Shown here piece after piece: positions 1 to 6,558 of a DNA stretch of 13,803 nucleotides (positions are counted from its first letter, which is position 1; each line of letters starts with the position of its first letter). The translations under genes and the position numbers were made by a program. The notes beneath the pieces are model-generated. The model was not told where the DNA came from. It ran no database searches and was given only the letters and a program-made list of their open reading frames with translations. Source of the stretch: Methanosarcinales archaeon (GTDB taxonomy: Archaea > Halobacteriota > Methanosarcinia > Methanosarcinales > Methanogasteraceae). The stretch is from contig DAOVGE010000141.1 of the NCBI GenBank assembly GCA_030672605.1, positions 1-13,803 on the forward strand, given 5' to 3'.

Positions 1-97
1 CAGAGAGTCACAGAGAGATGTAACCTATTTTAAAATGGGATTTGCGAGTAATAGTCAATAAAAAAACTCTGTGTTCCTCTGTGCCCTCTGTGGTTAA
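1..97. repeat. Palindromic intergenic repeat, family A (CACAGAG type), copy 1
   Basis: The right arm (66-97), read on the minus strand, consists of units AACCACAGAG, GGCACAGAG and GAACACAGAG, with spacing 10-9-10. The left arm at 1-20 contains CACAGAG-like units but is cut by the window edge. The remaining bases up to the first gene at 259 show no gene or structure I can support. Confidence 0.7.
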
Positions 98-258
98 TTA
101 TCTATAAAGAATAATACATGATTTCATCACCATGATTCCTCCCGGTTGGGTCACCTTGGTTTCAGACTACCCACACGGAATAGCGAAGAGCCAATTAAGA
201 AGTACTGTCACAAACAGCGTCCAAAACGTTATGCTGACTGATCTTAAATTCGTGATTC

Positions 259-585
259 ATGGGCACCACCAGATATAATGAGATAAAGAATGCGAGAGAT
301 GTCATCGGTCTTCCTGAAACGGCGACGATGGAAACCATAAAAAGGTCGTACAGAGTGCTGATGATGAAATGGCATCCTGATCGGTGCGGAGAGGATCGGC
401 AAAAGTGCAAGGAGCGGACACAGAAGATAATCAAAGCATATCAGGTGATACTGGATTACTGCAACGACTACGAGTACTCGTTCAGAAAGGAAGACGTTGA
501 GATGGCGCCCTCCCCTGATGAACGGTTGTTTGCACAGTTCGGGGACGATCCGCTATGGGGAAGTGGCAGACGTGCCGGTAATTGA
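259..585 (+). CDS. Short J-domain (DnaJ-like) protein
   Basis: This 108-residue protein carries a J domain near its N terminus. The helix II stretch (about 24-38) is basic and is followed by the HPD tripeptide at 39-41, the motif that stimulates Hsp70 ATPase activity, and then by helix III (about 50-67). No Gly/Phe-rich, zinc-finger or C-terminal substrate domain follows, so it is not a full DnaJ and is more likely a specialised co-chaperone. The tail (about 85-108) is acidic and then Gly/Arg rich. It overlaps the start of the methyltransferase gene by about 14 bases, which suggests translational coupling. I see no clear Shine-Dalgarno site upstream of the ATG. J-domain identity is secure; partner and client are unknown. 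Confidence 0.85.
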   Translation: MGTTRYNEIKNARDVIGLPETATMETIKRSYRVLMMKWHPDRCGEDRQKCKERTQKIIKAYQVILDYCNDYEYSFRKEDVEMAPSPDERLFAQFGDDPLWGSGRRAGN

Positions 586-1219
586 ACCGTTCGAGGAGAA
601 CTGTGCCGAATATGACCGATGGTTCGATGAGAACCGTTTTATCTATCTATCCGAACTTGAGGCGCTGCGGCATTTTATCCGGGCTGGTGAGACGGGTGCG
701 ATGGGTGGGCGGGGTGTGGAGATCGGTGTAGGGACTGGCAGGTTTGCGGCCCCTCTGGGAATCGGAGTCGGGATCGACCCGTCCTTGCGGATGGGTGAGG
801 TTGCCAGTGAAAGGGGAGTGTCCTTTGTCGTTGGTGTTGCCGAGAGTCTGCCTTTCAGGGGCGAAGAGTTCGATTTTGCGCTGATGATGGTGACAATCTG
901 TTTTGTGGATGATGTAAAAAGAGCATTTGATGAAGTTTACAGGGTACTTACGGTGAACGGCTCTTTAATTGTTGGTTTTATTGACAAATACAGTTTCCTG
1001 GGTAGAACGTACATTCTTAAAAAGGAAAATAGTAAATTTTACAGATATGCAAGATTTTATTCGGTTGATGAAGTGATGGTTGGTCTGAGATATGCCGGGT
1101 TCCATAAGTTCGAGATGATTCAGACAATATTTGGTGGTTTGGGAGATATTACCGCGGTGCAGTCGTATAGAGAGGGTCATGACGATGGGAGTTTTGTGGT
1201 GATACGGGCTCTAAAGTAA
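572..1219 (+). CDS. Class I SAM-dependent methyltransferase (Methyltransf_11/UbiE-like)
   Basis: The reading frame is open from a TTG at 497, but the first 25 residues there are the J-domain gene read in another frame. I prefer GTG 572 (alternative GTG 563), about 10 bases after a GGGGA. This gives 215 residues. Motif I, VEIGVGTGRFA, lies at about 49-59, the ribose-binding acid follows at D69, and the motif IV region (about 110-125) reads FDFALMMVTICFV. A motif-VI-like segment RVLTVNGSLIVGF and a C-terminal region typical of the UbiE/Methyltransf_11 group follow. The substrate cannot be predicted; small molecules are usual for this group. The second half of the gene looks more AT-rich than the first. 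Confidence 0.85.
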   Translation: MPVIEPFEENCAEYDRWFDENRFIYLSELEALRHFIRAGETGAMGGRGVEIGVGTGRFAAPLGIGVGIDPSLRMGEVASERGVSFVVGVAESLPFRGEEFDFALMMVTICFVDDVKRAFDEVYRVLTVNGSLIVGFIDKYSFLGRTYILKKENSKFYRYARFYSVDEVMVGLRYAGFHKFEMIQTIFGGLGDITAVQSYREGHDDGSFVVIRALK

Positions 1220-1643
1220 TCTCGTTATAACCGTAACCATCGTCAGATGCGCTCTTCTGCTTCCGGATCGGAGATGCCATCATCTACACCGGAGTAGCAA
1301 GCTATCAACCCCCATCAGCCTCACGTCTCTTAAGTTGAAAAGTCGGGTCTCTGGTATCTCGCGTTGCAGTAAACAAACGACCCATCATATCGGTTATTTA
1401 CCCAACTCATCCCACTCTGGTTTCAAGGGGTTTTCCGGAAATTTGGTCTGTTTCTGGCAGTTTTTATCACGAATTTCACGAATGGACGAATGGCACAAAT
1501 TTATTCCGGTTTAACATTCGTGAAATTCGTTTATTCGTGTTATTCGTGATCTCTAAGCACGTAAGATCACGCAAGCACAATTCATCTACGAGACGCTTGC
1601 AACGCGAATTACCAAAGAGCCGAAAAGTCTCGTTTGAATCGAT
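1220..1643. other. Gene-free convergent gap of about 420 bases
   Basis: It lies between the 3' ends of the methyltransferase and polyferredoxin genes. The only structure I can support is the palindrome at 1466-1549. The rest has no convincing coding frame, tRNA or T-run terminator. Confidence 0.6.
1466..1549. repeat. Palindromic intergenic repeat, family B (CACGAAT type)
   Basis: The left arm (1466-1500) reads as units ATCACGAAT, TTCACGAAT, GGACGAAT, GGCACAAAT. The right arm on the minus strand reads ATCACGAAT, AACACGAAT, AAACGAAT, TTCACGAAT. Both arms keep the same unit lengths, 9-9-8-9. The two arms could form a long imperfect hairpin between the convergent genes and might act in transcript termination. 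Confidence 0.85.
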
Positions 1644-2975
1644 TCACAAATCCACGACCATCTCCCACTCCCGTCTCGTCTTTGCATCGTGGAGTAGCGG
1701 CATGATCTGATCGATTCTCTCTCGCGCCCTCTCAAGCAGAACAAAATCAATTACCGGCACTGGAGGTGGCTCGATCACCTCACGCTCTGGCGCGGGCAGA
1801 GAGACCACGTGCGAGTGGTCAGGACGCACCCGCTCTCTTGAGGTGATGCTCTTAATTCCCTGCTCCCACTCCTCTTTCCATGCGGAATCGCACTCCGGGG
1901 TGTGTAGAACAGCGTTCCGATCAACAGCGATTGCGTCGAGCCAGCACGCATGTTCGCATGCGCCACAGAAGGTGCACAGGTCTGAGGAGACCTCGATCTT
2001 CTTATCCTTGTCCTGCGGAACGTACCACGCATTTGACGGGCAGACGTTGAAGCATGCATGGCAGCCCACGGGATCGCATTTTATGAGATGGTTCCCAATT
2101 AAGCGGATCTCGCCTTCAAACGCCTTGGAAATCTCGATCGCATCGTACGGGCAGACGCTTTTGCACCAGCCGCATGCAACGCAGCTATCATCGATTGAGA
2201 GCGTGCCAGTGACCCGGGGCGCCACCCTTTCGGAATCCCGATCGCCTCCGGATTTGAATTCGGATTTGACCTTGACAGTGATTGCGTCCTCCGGGCAGAT
2301 ATCCTCACAGAGCACGCAGTAATCGCACTCATCTTCGTCAATTAAGATGTTTTCGAACGGAACCGGATCAACCGGGGACATCTCGTCCTTCTCCTTCGAA
2401 ATCAATATGAACGCATCGCAGAAATAGGCGCAGATGCCGCAGTAGTTGCATTTATCCATATCAATTGTGATCTCGCCTTCCACGCCTTCCTTGAACGGGA
2501 CTATCTCCTCCTTCTTTGGGAACGTGTACTCGAGTTTGATCGCACCCGAACCGCATGTCTTGCAGACCTCTTCGCAGAGGCTGCACGGGAGGCAGTTCTC
2601 GTTTACCTGCGCTTTTGGATCGATATGCGGGTAGCACTCCCGTTTTGTTGCGTCTTCGCCGTTAATCTCCAGCTTCACAGCTTTTGTTGGGCAGAATGCA
2701 GCGCACATCCCGCAAAAGGAGCATTTACCCGGATCGAGCAGGACCGGCGGCACATCCAGCCCTGTTCCGATGGCGCACATATCCCCGAGTTCGAGCGCAC
2801 CGGTCGGGCAGATCTCAACGCAGATACCACAGCCGCAGCACCGTTTGTAATCGTAATCGATCTTCTTTATCGTCTTTACTGCATCTTCTGGGCATTCGGC
2901 GGTGTAGATGATGTGAGTGTCCATGGAATCTATTGAATCTGCGGAATCTACATGACCTGCTGAATCTGCTGGCAT
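1644..2975 (-). CDS. fwdF: Polyferredoxin with eight [4Fe-4S] motifs, FwdF/FmdF-like
   Basis: The 443-residue protein has eight ferredoxin-type motifs, with first cysteines at C46, C85, C128, C176, C217, C265, C300 and C334. Seven have C-x2-C-x2-C-x3-C spacing; the seventh is C-x4-C-x2-C-x3-C. Eight clusters match FwdF, the electron-wire subunit of tungsten/molybdenum formylmethanofuran dehydrogenase, which reduces CO2 to formylmethanofuran (or the reverse) in the cytoplasm. No other fwd subunit adjoins it, so another polyferredoxin role is possible. A cysteine-poor, Pro-rich tail follows (about 363-443). The first 17 residues are encoded by a 9-base repeat, so ATG at 2924 (residue 18) is an alternative start. 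Neither start has a clear Shine-Dalgarno site. It lies 28 bases downstream of the beta-helix gene, probably in one operon. Confidence 0.75.
   Translation of the reverse strand: MPADSAGHVDSADSIDSMDTHIIYTAECPEDAVKTIKKIDYDYKRCCGCGICVEICPTGALELGDMCAIGTGLDVPPVLLDPGKCSFCGMCAAFCPTKAVKLEINGEDATKRECYPHIDPKAQVNENCLPCSLCEEVCKTCGSGAIKLEYTFPKKEEIVPFKEGVEGEITIDMDKCNYCGICAYFCDAFILISKEKDEMSPVDPVPFENILIDEDECDYCVLCEDICPEDAITVKVKSEFKSGGDRDSERVAPRVTGTLSIDDSCVACGWCKSVCPYDAIEISKAFEGEIRLIGNHLIKCDPVGCHACFNVCPSNAWYVPQDKDKKIEVSSDLCTFCGACEHACWLDAIAVDRNAVLHTPECDSAWKEEWEQGIKSITSRERVRPDHSHVVSLPAPEREVIEPPPVPVIDFVLLERARERIDQIMPLLHDAKTRREWEMVVDL
2922..2972 (-). repeat. Short tandem 9-base repeat at the 5' end of the polyferredoxin gene
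   Basis: Read on the gene strand, AGATTC recurs three times in a row every 9 bases (AGATTCCGC, AGATTCAAT, AGATTCCAT), with a fourth AGATTC further upstream. The repeat is in frame and encodes an Asp-Ser-X pattern (residues about 4-19) just before the first conserved segment. Just upstream at 2976-2999 is a low-complexity GTT-rich stretch. Confidence 0.7.
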
Positions 2976-3003
2976 CGTTGTTGGTTGTTAGTTGTTATTG
3001 CGA

Positions 3004-3441
3004 CTACTGCAAATCTTTCCTTGCGATGATCTTTTTTCCTGCATGCAGTTCGGAGACATCTGTTTTTCCCATGATCTCGATGTCGCCTGATGCATTCACG
3101 ACTCCGACTCGGGTGTTCGGTCTGATCATGACATTACCACCAGACCTGACATTGCCCCCGATTATGGCATGATCAAGCACCGCACAGTTCTGCTCGGTCG
3201 TCACGTCCCCGCTGATCCTGGAATGTGCGCCGATAATTGCACTCCCGGCACGCACCGATCCTTTCACAGTGACGCCCTTTGCAAGTTCAAGAGACCCTGT
3301 GACCGCAAGATCGCTCCAGAAATCAACATCATTGCCAACGATCAGGTTACCCTTCAGATGCACAGGAGTATCAAAGAAGGACGCCCGTTTGATGATAAAA
3401 GTCTCAGAGTCCCCGTGTTTCTTTATGAAATTGGTCTCCAT
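3004..3441 (-). CDS. Bactofilin/FapA-like beta-helix protein
   Basis: From ATG 3441 the protein has 145 residues. From about residue 24 onward it is a run of short beta-strand repeats with Gly/Val/Ile at regular places (for example HLKGNLIVG, TVKGSVRAG, RISGDV, IIGGNVRSGGNV). This is the pattern of a right-handed beta-helix of the polymer-forming (bactofilin) or FapA-like type. No catalytic residue set or membrane segment is seen, so a scaffold or cytoskeletal role is the best guess. The frame is open up to 3537, but the extra 32 residues look unlike the family. A TATA-like box at 3466-3475 sits about 29 bases before ATG 3441, which suggests a leaderless transcript and supports this start. 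It is probably cotranscribed with the polyferredoxin gene 28 bases downstream. Confidence 0.75.
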   Translation of the reverse strand: METNFIKKHGDSETFIIKRASFFDTPVHLKGNLIVGNDVDFWSDLAVTGSLELAKGVTVKGSVRAGSAIIGAHSRISGDVTTEQNCAVLDHAIIGGNVRSGGNVMIRPNTRVGVVNASGDIEIMGKTDVSELHAGKKIIARKDLQ

Positions 3442-3465
3442 GTGAAGAGTTATCGGGTATAGAGC

Positions 3466-3475
3466 AACATAAAAG
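3466..3475 (-). promoter_or_regulatory. TATA-like box of the beta-helix/polyferredoxin operon
   Basis: On the minus strand CTTTTATGTT is centred about 29 bases upstream of ATG 3441, near the usual archaeal TATA-to-start distance. There is no Shine-Dalgarno before that ATG, consistent with a leaderless mRNA. Confidence 0.45.
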
Positions 3476-3566
3476 TTTTGATGACCGGAGCCGCCTCTTC
3501 CACTCACCTCTTCCACCCCTTTCTGGCGGATCCGCAAACGTTCGTGGTGGGTTGTGTGAAGCGTGG

Positions 3567-3926
3567 TACTTGCTCAATATCGTGCGGATATCTACATGCA
3601 AAACCACGAGATTACACGAGATTATGTAATGGTCAATCTGACCATGAACACAAGAGAAAGCGATGCTCATACATGATCAACAACAGGAGGATTTTTGTTC
3701 TTCGCGTCTTTGCGCCCTCGCGTCTTTGCGTTCTCATTCTCAGTTTAACGCAAAGTCGCAGAGACGCGAAGAGTATTGTCAACCCATGTCTCGACGTTTT
3801 CCGTGTTGTTGCACATCCGACTGACCATTACAGATTACACGAGATTAACACAGAAATCTTGTGGAGATGGCTGCTCCGCAGACTGTGTAATCTTGTGGTT
3901 CCTATCATATCGTATTGAGCATGTTC
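3567..3926 (-). mobile_element. Short non-autonomous element (family C, MITE-like), interrupted copy
   Basis: The ends carry an inverted TGCTCAATA (3571-3579 and, reversed, 3913-3921). Both subterminal regions match the ends of the intact copy at 5058-5169, in reverse orientation: a GTGNGGATATC then AAAACCACGAGATTA segment at one end and GGAACCACAAGATTACACAG at the other. The element is flanked by a direct repeat GAAGCGTGGT (3558-3567 and 3927-3936), a good 9-10 base target-site duplication. No transposase frame is present. A second element (3625-3832) has split it. Confidence 0.8.
3625..3832 (+). mobile_element. Nested short element (family D) inserted in the family C element
   Basis: It has a perfect 11-base inverted repeat, TGTAATGGTCA at 3625-3635 and its complement at 3822-3832. 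It is bounded by direct GATTA copies (3620-3624, 3833-3837) that extend to a 15-base identity, GATTACACGAGATTA, at 3610-3624 and 3833-3847. The core (3700-3771) is a palindrome of CGCAAAG/CGCGAAG units with 9-8-8-8 spacing in one arm and 9-8-8 in the other. About 130 bases of its right half match the copy at 11909-12041. No protein of its own is encoded. Confidence 0.8.
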
Positions 3927-3979
3927 GAAGCGTGGTTCCGGAGCGAATATCAAAGTAATTTGGCATCCGCAGCACCAAT

Positions 3980-3989
3980 CTTTATCTAC
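3980..3989 (+). promoter_or_regulatory. TATA-like box upstream of thpR-spt5
   Basis: CTTTATCTAC lies about 26 bases before an expected transcription start near 4010. That places the start of the mRNA downstream of the ATG at 4004 and argues against that ATG as the thpR start. Confidence 0.4.
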
Positions 3990-4030
3990 TTTAAGATGCC
4001 AACATGTATCAGTTTACTTTGGTATGGTAT

Positions 4031-4038
4031 GAGGTGAT
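4031..4038 (+). promoter_or_regulatory. Shine-Dalgarno of thpR
   Basis: GAGGTGAT is a strong archaeal ribosome-binding site. The only codons at a suitable distance in the thpR frame are two ATA codons at 4043 and 4046 (4 and 7 bases after the site). No in-frame ATG, GTG or TTG lies in the usual window. Confidence 0.6.
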
Positions 4039-4045
4039 TTTCATA

Positions 4046-4588
4046 ATACGGACGTTCATCGCTGTCGATCTGCCTGATTCGTTCAGAGATGCGATCACAG
4101 CAATTCAGCGGGATTTCAGAGGAAATGCAAAGATCGTGAAGCCGGAGCAGGTCCACATCACCCTGAAGTTTCTCGGCGATGTGCCTGAAGAGAGCGTTCC
4201 CAGGATCGGGGATGCGATCTCAGGGATCGAATGCGAACCATTCGTAGCGAAAGCCAAAGGAGTCGGTGCATTCCCGAAACCGAGCTATGCCAGAGTCGTG
4301 TACATCGGCGCAAGCCCCGAAGAGGCTTTCGTCAGGTTGCATGCGGATGTGGAATCGAAACTGAAGCCGCTCGGGTTCAAGAGCGAGAAACGCGCGTTCA
4401 CCCCGCATGCAACCCTTGCGCGGGTGAAACAGATCTCAAAGAGCCAGCGAATAGAACTCGCTGACACGATCGAACGTCTGAAAGACGTTGAAATCGGAAC
4501 GATGGGTGTGGATATGATCAAACTGAAGAAGAGTACGCTTACGCCCGCGGGCGCAATCTATGAGACACTCAGGGAAGTGCATCTATGA
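4046..4588 (+). CDS. thpR: RNA 2',3'-cyclic phosphodiesterase ThpR (LigT/2H family)
   Basis: This is a 2H phosphoesterase that opens 2',3'-cyclic phosphates (and can ligate tRNA half-molecules in vitro). The two signature tetrapeptides, HITL and HATL, lie 84 residues apart, at about 37-40 and 121-124 counted from the preferred start, as in ThpR proteins of about 180 residues. The family normally begins MRxFIA-(V/I)-D; here the matching residues [10 protein letters not shown] begin with an ATA codon at 4046, 7 bases after a strong GAGGTGAT. In-frame GTG 4034 lies inside that site and ATG 4004 lies before the predicted transcription start, so non-canonical ATA initiation is likely, though not proven. 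The gene overlaps spt5 by 4 bases (ATGA), indicating coupled translation. Confidence 0.9.
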   Translation: MRTFIAVDLPDSFRDAITAIQRDFRGNAKIVKPEQVHITLKFLGDVPEESVPRIGDAISGIECEPFVAKAKGVGAFPKPSYARVVYIGASPEEAFVRLHADVESKLKPLGFKSEKRAFTPHATLARVKQISKSQRIELADTIERLKDVEIGTMGVDMIKLKKSTLTPAGAIYETLREVHL

Positions 4589-5043
4589 GCGAAGAAGAAG
4601 CCATTTATGTTGTGAAGACCACTGCAAATCAGGAGCGTTCGGTTGCGAACATACTTGCGCAGGTTGCGCGGAAAGAGGGTTTTGACATACGTGCGATACT
4701 TGTTCCCGATGAGCTGCGCGGCTATGTACTGATCGAGGCAGGCGACCGGGATGAACTGAATCAGGCGGTTCAGATGGTGCCGCATGCCAGATCGCTGGTA
4801 CGGGGCGAGTCCAGCATCGCGGAAGTGGAGCATTTCTTAACACCGAAGCCGACCGTGACCGGCATATCGGTTGACAGCATCGTGGAACTCATATCCGGAC
4901 CGTTCAAGGGCGAGAAGGCACGGGTGAAGCGTGTCGATGAGGGGCGCGAGGAGATAACAGTCGAACTCTTTGAGGCGATGGTGCCGATACCTGTGACTGT
5001 GCGCGGCGACCATGTCCGAGTGCTGAAGCGCGAAGGGGAGTGA
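4585..5043 (+). CDS. spt5: Transcription elongation factor Spt5 (archaeal NusG homologue)
   Basis: The 152-residue protein has the usual archaeal length and layout: an NGN domain (about 5-85) that binds the RNA polymerase clamp and Spt4, then a KOW domain (about 93-150) with the segment [16 protein letters not shown]. It keeps RNA polymerase processive and links it to translation. The start ATG overlaps the thpR stop by 4 bases. In many euryarchaea this gene follows secE and precedes the ribosomal protein L11 gene. Here thpR precedes it, and a mobile element and a convergent tRNA follow. Confidence 0.95.
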   Translation: MSEEEAIYVVKTTANQERSVANILAQVARKEGFDIRAILVPDELRGYVLIEAGDRDELNQAVQMVPHARSLVRGESSIAEVEHFLTPKPTVTGISVDSIVELISGPFKGEKARVKRVDEGREEITVELFEAMVPIPVTVRGDHVRVLKREGE

Positions 5044-5057
5044 GTGAGGGGCGCAAG

Positions 5058-5169
5058 TACCTGCTCAATAGTATATGGTGGGAACCACAAGATTACACAG
5101 ATTTACACAAGATCTCTGTGTTAATCTCGTGGTTTTATATGCGGATATCCCCACAATATTGAGTAAGTA
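5058..5169 (+). mobile_element. Short non-autonomous element (family C), intact copy
   Basis: This 112-base element has 13-base imperfect terminal inverted repeats, TACCTGCTCAATA and (reversed) TACTTACTCAATA, 11 of 13 matching. The core is a palindrome of ACACAGATT/ACCACAAGATT units running from 5083 to about 5138. Both ends match the interrupted copy at 3567-3926 in opposite orientation. No clear long target duplication is seen; a 5-base AAGTA flanks or overlaps both ends. It starts only 14 bases after the spt5 stop, so it may also serve as a transcript end. Confidence 0.8.
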
Positions 5170-5318
5170 TGCGGATTGAACAGATTTCATCAATCCAATC
5201 GTTTCCATGTCCAATCTCAGATTTACTATACCTTGCAGGGCATCTTCATAAGCGACATCCTCTACTATTGCAGAGGTTATCGCAATTGATCGTCATAACA
5301 CCAGATAAGAACAGCGAG

Positions 5319-5390
5319 AGCCTCGGGCGGGAATTGAACCCGCGACCTCGTCCTTACCAAGGACGCGCTATACCGCTAAGCCACCGAGGC
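5319..5390 (-). tRNA. tRNA-Thr (anticodon GGU)
   Basis: The 72-base gene on the minus strand folds as a complete cloverleaf. The acceptor stem is GCCTCGG/CCGAGGC (7 pairs), the anticodon stem CGTCC/GGACG with loop TTGGTAA gives anticodon GGT, the variable loop has 5 bases, and the T stem is GCGGG/CCCGC with loop TTCAATT. The discriminator base is T and CCA is not encoded, both expected for archaeal tRNA-Thr. No intron is present. It reads ACC and ACU codons. Confidence 0.95.
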
Positions 5391-5467
5391 ACGATGTCAC
5401 TGGATTGCGATCGGATTGATTATGAAGATTTCGGTTCGGTGCGGAATTATTCAGCATACCCATTGAT

Positions 5468-6424
5468 TTATCTTGTGACCGATCTTTCGCTTCCGCAGTT
5501 CGGACAGAATTGAGTTAAAATCGGTCGCATTTCCCCACATTCCGGGCATTTTTCAGCCAATTTTCTGCCACAATTTTGGCAATAAGAGGTAGTATATCTG
5601 ATCGGAAAATTGCACCACGGGCATTTATTATCCCTTAGCCTGCGCATCGAGATGCGCTCAAAGCTGAAGAACTGTTTTTTGAGATATGCCAATGTGACAG
5701 CGCAAGCACTCGCCCCAAAAATGGATATGCCAATGACATGAGTCGCTTTCCATACGTCCACAACAGCCATGTATATCAATAACAGAGATGCAAACGCCAT
5801 AAACGCATTAGCGTGGATGGTGTACTTGCTCTTCACCTTTTTAGCCCTCAAGAATGTAAAGATGGCGACCAGCAATAGGGGCATAACAAAAGCCAATCTC
5901 ACCGCCATGACTTTTAATCGATATATCTGGTGCGCGGTATTGTAGTCGTCCCGAGCTAAATTATGGGCATTAAACACTTCTTTTCTCTTCTGATCCAATC
6001 TCTCTTCAATACCGTCATACACGGCTTGTGCATTATCAAGCTTTATTCGAGATTGTTCATACTTTTCTTTTGCTTTTTCATACTCTACTTCTTTTATCTC
6101 ATCTGCTTCCCCTTTATCAAGCGTTACCCTGTATTCCTCTCTTTTGAACAGGTAGTATTCCATACTACCGCTATATTCGTCCTTAACAGCCGATAGGGTA
6201 TCACTGGCTATTCGTAACTCTAAATCTATGCTGTTTTGTTCATCTTCCAGTCCATAAACATTATATTTTTCATAATAAAAGCTTATTTGGGGTTTTTCAG
6301 GAATATTGTTCAGATCATTGAGAACATATATTCCACCCATCAAGAGGAAGATGACCATCGCTGACGCGAGTATCTTTTCGCCCCTTGTAGCCTCTAATTT
6401 TTCATCCTCATCGTATTCTGGCAT
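5468..6424 (-). CDS. Membrane protein with coiled coil and C-terminal double zinc ribbon
   Basis: I do not recognise the family. The 318-residue protein has an N-terminal hydrophobic helix (about 18-34), a long charged, probably coiled-coil region (about 72-168) and a cluster of three hydrophobic segments (about 172-192, 203-223 and 228-247). It ends with two zinc ribbons: C268-x2-C271 with C282-x2-C285, and C293-x2-C296 with C307-x2-C310. If helix 1 crosses the membrane, the coiled coil would lie outside and the ribbons inside or outside depending on topology. The ATG has a strong GGAGGGG 6-7 bases upstream. It is divergent from the P-loop/JAMM gene, with a shared AT-rich promoter region. 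Base composition looks more AT-rich than most neighbours. Confidence 0.75.
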   Translation of the reverse strand: MPEYDEDEKLEATRGEKILASAMVIFLLMGGIYVLNDLNNIPEKPQISFYYEKYNVYGLEDEQNSIDLELRIASDTLSAVKDEYSGSMEYYLFKREEYRVTLDKGEADEIKEVEYEKAKEKYEQSRIKLDNAQAVYDGIEERLDQKRKEVFNAHNLARDDYNTAHQIYRLKVMAVRLAFVMPLLLVAIFTFLRAKKVKSKYTIHANAFMAFASLLLIYMAVVDVWKATHVIGISIFGASACAVTLAYLKKQFFSFERISMRRLRDNKCPWCNFPIRYTTSYCQNCGRKLAEKCPECGEMRPILTQFCPNCGSERSVTR

Positions 6425-6454
6425 TGTACCCCTCCGGAATGATCTATCTGAAAT

Positions 6455-6476
6455 TGAGCTATATACTATATAAATA
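6455..6476. promoter_or_regulatory. Divergent promoter region with TATA box
   Basis: TATATAAATA at 6467-6476 is a near-perfect archaeal TATA box. For the plus-strand gene it predicts transcription from about 6497, roughly 60 bases before ATG 6559, which rules out the earlier in-frame starts at 6424-6440. The AT-rich run TATATAGTATATAG on the other strand could serve the minus-strand gene starting at 6424. Confidence 0.55.
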
Positions 6477-6558
6477 CACGCTCATTCCAAAACTTCTAGA
6501 AAAGACTATAGTCTCTGCTTCGAGTACCACTACACAGGCAGTCAGAATCACAATAGCT

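Noticed and set aside
1843..2322. Plus-strand open frame across the polyferredoxin gene
   Set aside because: Shadow of a cysteine-rich gene on the other strand; no independent signal.
3478..3918. 146-codon open frame between the divergent operons
   Set aside because: It runs through the two nested elements and their palindromes; similar peptides at 11716-12072 reflect repeated DNA rather than a conserved protein.
5259..5276. Small hairpin CCTCT/AGAGG downstream of the tRNA
   Set aside because: Five pairs with an eight-base loop and no T-run; expected by chance.
6424..6558. N-terminal extension of the P-loop/JAMM frame
   Set aside because: It spans the TATA box at 6467-6476, so these codons would lie outside the transcript.
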